Assembly (NCBI GenBank): GCA_964404235.1
Contig: CAYOJL010000009.1
Span: 1-40,917, forward strand
DNA from: CACEUX01 sp964404235
GTDB taxonomy: Bacteria; Fidelibacterota; Marinisomatia; Marinisomatales; UBA1611
Reading direction: 5' to 3'
Length of the DNA: 40,917 nt
Of the stretch, positions 36,169 to 40,917 are shown one piece after another. Under the pieces are notes generated by a model, which was given only the letters and a program-made list of their open reading frames with translations, made no database searches and was not told the DNA's origin. Every line of letters starts with the position of its first letter. Position 1 is the first letter of the stretch. The position numbers were made by a program, and so were the translations under genes.

Positions 36169-37169
36169 TGAAAAGTATAGTAATCTCAGTATTCCTAATA
36201 ATTTCATCTGTAAGTGCCCAAAACCTGTTTCCAATTCTAGGAGGTCAAAGAGCAGGTACGTCTGTTTTTACTTTTCTTAATATAGGAGTAAGTGCTAGGG
36301 CCGTGGGCATGGGTGAGTCTGTAGTTGCAATGAATCAAGATGCCGCGAGTATTTTCTATAATCCTGCAATTATTGCACAGTTAGAAGATACCGAGATATC
36401 CGTTTCGCAGATCAAGTGGCCTGCAGAGATCAACTATGACTATTTTAGTATAACTCACAGATTCTTTGGTCGAAACTATTTAGGCTTTAATGGAGGTATT
36501 CTACATATGGCGCCTATGATCGAGACAACCGAATATCATCCAGATGGAACTGGAAATTACTTTCGATTTCAAGACCGATTCTTTGGGATTACATATGGCG
36601 CTAAAATGACAGATAGATTCAGCTTTGGTATGACCATTAAACATGTTTCTGAAGATATGGCTGGATATCATATGAGTGCCTTCTTGCTTGATATGGGGAC
36701 GTTTTATTGGACCGGGTATAGATCTCTACGTTTTTGTGCTTCATTATCTAACTTTGGACAGCAGGTATCACCAGAAGGCTCATATGAAAAAAGAATTTTA
36801 GATCAAAATTCAGGTTCTGAGATTAGAGAAATAACAAATTTCGAAAAGTTTTCACCTCCTACTCAATTCAGAGTGGGGGCTGCAATCGACCCTCTAGATT
36901 CAAATGGGCAAAAATTAGCCTTTTCTTTACAACTCAATCATCCTGTAGATAACGCAGAATATATTGTGACTGGGTTTGAATATTCTTACATGAAAATATT
37001 ATTTGTAAGAGCTGGCCATAAATTCAATAAATATGAAGAAGACCTTACTTTTGGTATTGGGTTGATTGTACCAGTTGGCCCTCTATTGATCAGGGCAGAC
37101 TATGGTTATGCAAATTTTAATCATTTAACTGATCCTCAACGTTTTAGCATAGGTCTTACTTTGAAATGA
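36168..37169 (+). CDS. PorV/PorQ-family outer-membrane protein, copy 3
   Basis: The protein has 333 residues, with a signal ending SVSAQ. Strong PorV/PorQ family signature: FTFLNIGVSARAVGMGESVVAMNQDAASIFYNPAIIAQ, then alternating strands (YFSITHRFFGRNYLGFNGGIL, KMTDRFSFGMTIKHVSEDM). It lies between the TonB-dependent receptor and a propeller lipoprotein, overlapping both at TAATG and ATGA junctions. It is the third such gene in the window, and the only one not close to a CTD-bearing cargo. It may be a specialised shuttle or a structural barrel of this locus. Confidence 0.88.
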   Translation: MKSIVISVFLIISSVSAQNLFPILGGQRAGTSVFTFLNIGVSARAVGMGESVVAMNQDAASIFYNPAIIAQLEDTEISVSQIKWPAEINYDYFSITHRFFGRNYLGFNGGILHMAPMIETTEYHPDGTGNYFRFQDRFFGITYGAKMTDRFSFGMTIKHVSEDMAGYHMSAFLLDMGTFYWTGYRSLRFCASLSNFGQQVSPEGSYEKRILDQNSGSEIREITNFEKFSPPTQFRVGAAIDPLDSNGQKLAFSLQLNHPVDNAEYIVTGFEYSYMKILFVRAGHKFNKYEEDLTFGIGLIVPVGPLLIRADYGYANFNHLTDPQRFSIGLTLK

Positions 37170-38470
37170 AGAGGGTTTACTATACTCAGTTCATCCTAAT
37201 TTTATTTCTTTTTTCATGCATGGATCGTTTTACAATACCTTCTGATATTGAATCACAAGATTCTGGAGAATTTGGAGCAGGTGATACAGTGTTCCTTGAG
37301 CTGAAGCCCTTATGGAATAGTAGCTATGGTTTTGATGAACCAGAAGAAATATCAGTTGCTCAAGATGGTCGTATTTTTGTAGCAGACAAGGGAAATAATT
37401 CAATAATAGTTCTTGATCAGGATGGAGATAGACCATCAGGATTTGAAAAATTAATATCTCTTGAAGATGAAGAAGCTAATTCCATATCACCAATTGACGT
37501 AGATATTGATAAAAAAATGAATGTTTTTTTTATTGATGGTTCACAAAGAATATTTATTTGGAACCAATATTGGAACGAAATGGAAATTGAAAAAATATCA
37601 TCATCTGGAATTTTCAACCATATAGAGACCAATATGGATACCACTGTTGAAGCTGGAACTGATATTTGGCTTTCGCTATTGAATGACAATGAGTGGACAT
37701 TAATATCTTCGGAAATGTCAGATAATCCAACCTTGATAGATTCCTTGACAAGACCACATTTATTTTATGATGGCAAAAATGAGATGAATGTTTACTTGGA
37801 TAATTATTATCAATCCGACTCCAGTCAATTTACGGGCCTTACAGCACCATCAGACCAGGAGAATATGATATTCCTCACTGATAATTATGGTGGTTCTAAT
37901 AATCAATATCGTATAGTACAGATCAATTTTTATCGTTCTTTGCTTTTAGAATTATCTAGTGGTGATACGGTCTGGGCATTTACTGGTAGATTTGGTGGAA
38001 CGGTGAAAGGATTTGGGACTGGAGCTGGTACTGTAAATCAACCCTTATCTCTTGATGTGGACTATCAGGGGAATTTATATTATACACAAGCAGGAGATTA
38101 TTTTCCTATTCATATGATTTCCCCAAACCTTTCAGGTGATTTTGCGATCTATACCTCTGGTTTTCAGCCAGAAGCAGATGATATTATGGATCCTGAGTGG
38201 TTCTCATCTCCATTGGATATTGCAGTAGATAATAGTAGAAATATTTATGTAGCTGATGGACAAAATATGGATCTAACTGTTTTTAATTCCTATGGCGGTT
38301 TTTTTAAAAAAGCTGGTTATCAACAAGATTCGTTAAATATCATGGAACAGCCAGTTGCAGTATCGGTCGATCAGAGAGGTATTGTTTATGTTTGTGATCG
38401 ATCAGAGGGTGCAGTATATCGTTTTAAATTATCTAATACTTTAGATGAAGATATAATAATAGAGGATTAA
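37166..38470 (+). CDS. Lipoprotein with NHL/6-bladed beta-propeller repeats
   Basis: The protein has 434 residues, with lipobox LFSC (C18). Repeats of the form ISVAQDGRIFVADKGNNSIIVLDQDGD, LDVDYQGNLYYTQAGD, IAVDNSRNIYVADGQNMDLTVF and VSVDQRGIVYVCDRSEGAVYRF are typical of NHL-type propellers, giving about six blades. Such lipoproteins bind ligands or partner proteins at the membrane surface. Start in the ATGA overlap with the PorV copy, end in the TAATG overlap with the next gene, so it is a coupled part of the receptor locus. Confidence 0.85.
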   Translation: MKRVYYTQFILILFLFSCMDRFTIPSDIESQDSGEFGAGDTVFLELKPLWNSSYGFDEPEEISVAQDGRIFVADKGNNSIIVLDQDGDRPSGFEKLISLEDEEANSISPIDVDIDKKMNVFFIDGSQRIFIWNQYWNEMEIEKISSSGIFNHIETNMDTTVEAGTDIWLSLLNDNEWTLISSEMSDNPTLIDSLTRPHLFYDGKNEMNVYLDNYYQSDSSQFTGLTAPSDQENMIFLTDNYGGSNNQYRIVQINFYRSLLLELSSGDTVWAFTGRFGGTVKGFGTGAGTVNQPLSLDVDYQGNLYYTQAGDYFPIHMISPNLSGDFAIYTSGFQPEADDIMDPEWFSSPLDIAVDNSRNIYVADGQNMDLTVFNSYGGFFKKAGYQQDSLNIMEQPVAVSVDQRGIVYVCDRSEGAVYRFKLSNTLDEDIIIED

Positions 38471-39477
38471 TGGATTACACTATTAGAAGATTATTATTAA
38501 TCAATACGATTTTTATGTTTTTGATCGGGCAACAAAGTAATGATGTTTATTATGTAAGATATTTTGAGAATGACCATAATCTTAGAGCTGATCTTTCTAT
38601 GCTATCTACATCTCGTAGAGGTAAAGCGCATCTAGCTGTCAGTTATGATGAGTTTGACCATCCAGTCAAGATTGAAAGGGTCTCGGCATCTGGAATAGTT
38701 CTAAAGCGTGAAATGTTAAAATATGATCGCAGTGGTAGTTTATTAGAGCGGGGAGAATACACTGAGAATTGGAAATATCTTAGTTTAATAGTATATGGTG
38801 AAGATGAGCCTTGGAGTAGAGAATACCGTACATGGCGTTACAAGGTCAATGAGCCGATGACATTTAATGATCAACAAACGCATTTTACTATGGAAGAAGA
38901 TGGAATACAGATTTCAAAGATAGTATTCCAAACCGTGGATGGACAGAAATATGGACAAATCGAGCTCGATTATGATTATTTAGGAAATCTATATGAAGAA
39001 AGATGGAGAGATCTTCCTTCAGCTCGAGTTATACGAAGGTTCAAATATAAATTTGAACATATATATAATTATATAGAACCTCATATGGTTGTTCAGATAT
39101 GGGAATTTGGTCATGATGGACAGTTGATTTCAAATGTAGCAGTAGATATGGCTCCAGCAGACCAATTGTATAAAACCCCACCTCCGCGTTCTCATAATAC
39201 CTTGGATGAGGCAGATGTTATTGCGAGAGAGATCAAGGAACGTAGGGTCTTGGTTCCACATGGTGGCATTATTCCACATACAGAGTGGGATGAACTTGTT
39301 CTCGTTACTGGCGAGAGACTCTTGATTGATTTTGTAGATGTGTCAGATAATGGTGTTCAGTTTAGAATGGATCAAGAGAAGGATATTCTTACCCTCCCAT
39401 TACATCGTGTACGTTCTTTGACCTCCCGAATGGGAGATGTAATTTATCCCAAACCAATTCATTTAAAGAGACAGTGA
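38470..39477 (+). CDS. Secreted protein of unknown function
   Basis: The protein has 335 residues, and its signal ends FLIGQ. The mature part is rich in charged and aromatic residues. It has repeated strand motifs such as VSYDEFDHPVKIERVSASG, LKYDRSGSLLERGEY and LDYDYLGNLYEERWRD, which resemble YD/RHS-like or MORN-like strand repeats. A C-terminal part with WDELVLVTGERLLIDFVDVSDNGVQF looks like a small beta domain with a chaperone- or Sm-like feel. I do not recognise the family. It is coupled on both sides (1 and 4 bases), so it probably serves the same assembly as the barrel and propeller neighbours. Confidence 0.65.
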   Translation: MDYTIRRLLLINTIFMFLIGQQSNDVYYVRYFENDHNLRADLSMLSTSRRGKAHLAVSYDEFDHPVKIERVSASGIVLKREMLKYDRSGSLLERGEYTENWKYLSLIVYGEDEPWSREYRTWRYKVNEPMTFNDQQTHFTMEEDGIQISKIVFQTVDGQKYGQIELDYDYLGNLYEERWRDLPSARVIRRFKYKFEHIYNYIEPHMVVQIWEFGHDGQLISNVAVDMAPADQLYKTPPPRSHNTLDEADVIAREIKERRVLVPHGGIIPHTEWDELVLVTGERLLIDFVDVSDNGVQFRMDQEKDILTLPLHRVRSLTSRMGDVIYPKPIHLKRQ

Positions 39478-40235
39478 ATAAACAAACAATACTACCACTT
39501 TTCATTATAAGTATGATATTTGGACAAGATTATCCTCCTCCTACAGACCTCATTACTGTTCCAACTGCAGGGACTTTAGTTCGAGGGAGTTTTTCTATGG
39601 ATATGAGGATACAGGATGAAGGTGGTATGATTTTGGGTCTTAGTGCAGGCATTACAGATCGATTCCAATTTGGATTATCCTATGGGTCACCAAATTTAAT
39701 TGGAGATGATAGTCTAACATGGTATCCACGCCCTGAAGCTAAACTTAAATATCTATTGATAGATGAAAAAATGTCATTTCCTGGAATTGCATTTGGAATG
39801 AATACTCAAGGGTTGGGGCACTATTATTCTGAAGATAGTCTTCAACGATATGATACTAAAGCACTTGGTGTTTATTTATCAGCCTCAAAGAATTGGCAAT
39901 CGCCAATTGGAAATATGGGTGTCCACTCGGGCATCAATTATAGTTTTTTAGAGATAACAGACGGTGATGAGGATCCGAATCTATTTTTTGGAGTAGATCT
40001 AGAATTAAATCCTGAGTTCTCTATTTTACTGGAATATAATAGCGCTTTAAATGAAAATGATATGACTGCAAAGACCATGTCAATTAGCAAAGGAGGATAT
40101 CTGAATGCAGCCTTACGCTGGTCATTTGTAGAGTCGCTTTATTTAGAACTTGATCTTAATAATCTCCTTTTTGATGATGAAAAAGTTGAATATTTTAAGC
40201 GTGAGATCAAGATAACCTACATCGAATACTTTTAA
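39474..40235 (+). CDS. Small outer-membrane beta-barrel protein (YjbH-like)
   Basis: The protein has 253 residues and starts with a GTG that overlaps the previous stop. The signal ends MIFGQ. The body alternates short strands with turns (GMILGLSAGITDRFQFGLSYGSPNLIG, PEAKLKYLLIDEKMSFPGIAFGM), as in small outer-membrane barrels and the N-terminal part of YjbH-type proteins. Its last residue is Phe, as expected for barrel insertion. No ligand or catalytic motif is visible. It ends 10 bases before the next gene. Confidence 0.72.
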   Translation: MNKQTILPLFIISMIFGQDYPPPTDLITVPTAGTLVRGSFSMDMRIQDEGGMILGLSAGITDRFQFGLSYGSPNLIGDDSLTWYPRPEAKLKYLLIDEKMSFPGIAFGMNTQGLGHYYSEDSLQRYDTKALGVYLSASKNWQSPIGNMGVHSGINYSFLEITDGDEDPNLFFGVDLELNPEFSILLEYNSALNENDMTAKTMSISKGGYLNAALRWSFVESLYLELDLNNLLFDDEKVEYFKREIKITYIEYF

Positions 40236-40245
40236 TTTATTTGCA

Positions 40246-40917
40246 ATGAAGGGTCTTAGTGTATTTACTCTTTTTCTTATTTCTTTATTAAATGCTGAAA
40301 TAACACATTTTGAAAGAGGAGTTTTGCTATATGAACAAAGAGCAAATAAGGCAGTAGGCTTAAAAGCAAATGCAGAATTTATAGATCAGGCGATCAATGA
40401 ATTTCTAAAAGGGTATAAGGCATCAGGAAGTGAATTGAACTCTGGTATTTATTTACTTCGTTGTTATTATTACAAGGGGAAATTCATTGCAGAGAATGAT
40501 CAAAAAAAGAAAGAATTTTTCAATCAAGGGAAAGCTTTAGGAGAAAAGCTAATTCAACTTTATCCTGAGTCAGTTGGGGCATATTACTGGTATTTAGTCA
40601 ATTTAGGTAGTTGGGCAGAGGTCTATGGTATACTATCAGCAGCAAAAGAAGGTGTTGCTAATACCATGAGGGAATATTCAACCAAGATCATTGATATAGA
40701 TTCCAACTATAGCGATGGCGGCGGGTATTTTATGCTGGGAGCTGTGCATTTAAAGTCTCCTTATATTCCCTTTATATTATCTTGGCCTAGCGATGAAGAA
40801 GCACTGAATTATTTATCATTAGCTTATGAAACTGGTGATGCTACACCAAATCAAACTGTTTACCTGGCTCGTGCGTTATATATTAATGATGAAAAACAAA
40901 AAGCAATATCTATGCTG
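40246..40917 (+). CDS. TatT/TPR-like secreted protein, 3' end outside the window
   Basis: The frame is open from the ATG at 40246 to the window end, 224 codons. The signal ends SLLNA. The mature part is helical with TPR-like helix pairs. Segments such as YPESVGAYYWYLVNLGSWAEVYGIL, DSNYSDGGGYFMLGAVH and SLAYETGDATPNQTVYLARALY resemble the TatT subunit described with some TRAP transporters. No TRAP transporter genes are visible here, so the functional label should be taken loosely. It is the last gene in the coupled run of receptor, barrel and propeller proteins. Confidence 0.7.
   Translation, partial: MKGLSVFTLFLISLLNAEITHFERGVLLYEQRANKAVGLKANAEFIDQAINEFLKGYKASGSELNSGIYLLRCYYYKGKFIAENDQKKKEFFNQGKALGEKLIQLYPESVGAYYWYLVNLGSWAEVYGILSAAKEGVANTMREYSTKIIDIDSNYSDGGGYFMLGAVHLKSPYIPFILSWPSDEEALNYLSLAYETGDATPNQTVYLARALYINDEKQKAISML

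Noticed and set aside
1..40917. Alternative genetic code with TGA reassigned
   Set aside because: TGA ends several well-defined genes in ATGA overlaps and elsewhere (4934, 5467, 22336, 37169, 39477), and no in-frame TGA is needed to complete any gene.

Overview
The window looks like chromosome of a low-GC marine member of the FCB superphylum, most likely Marinimicrobia (SAR406) or a close relative. The reasons are a type IX secretion (T9SS) translocon gene of the SprA type, several PorV/PorQ-family barrels, five proteins with C-terminal YPNPF/FPNPF sorting domains, many AT-rich secreted proteins and lipoproteins, and Shine-Dalgarno sites that are mostly missing. No phage, transposase, integrase or CRISPR array is visible. 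The taxon is inferred, because no rRNA or universal marker gene lies in the window.

Region 1 (1-3990) holds the end of a GH16 beta-glucanase overlapping a secreted GH5-CBM6 enzyme with a T9SS tail, a likely beta-1,3-glucan pair. It is followed by a lipoprotein built of Cys-bounded repeats and interrupted by 100 Ns. The same 55 bases flank the gap on both sides, so the gap is probably an assembly artefact.

Region 2 (4024-8850) starts after a terminator. It holds a small secreted protein, then a translationally coupled trio (c-type cytochrome lipoprotein, YceI, DUF5777-like barrel), a Cu/Zn efflux permease with a fused HMA domain, and an AlkB-type alkane monooxygenase. On the minus strand follow a GH5 lipoprotein and tRNA-Phe(GAA) (8860-9994).

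Region 3 (10162-31884) is a long co-directional run: rdgB, sprA, a glutaminyl-cyclase-like M28 enzyme, a lipoprotein, a T9SS-tailed propeller protein, two PorV/PorQ-like barrels, a divergent polysaccharide deacetylase, an asparaginase, a T9SS-tailed endonuclease/phosphatase, another T9SS cargo, and a 1261-residue cargo that starts with a haem c domain. A strong terminator ends it.

Region 4 (31887-40917) is a second coupled run: lipoprotein, TonB-dependent receptor, third PorV-like barrel, beta-propeller lipoprotein, an unknown secreted protein, a small barrel, and a truncated TatT/TPR-like protein.

Most of the window builds the outer membrane and cell surface. Exported proteins overwhelmingly carry Gln just after the predicted signal-peptidase I site, and the likely N-terminal glutamine cyclase lies directly behind the translocon gene. 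This suggests that T9SS export and N-terminal pyroglutamate formation are linked here.
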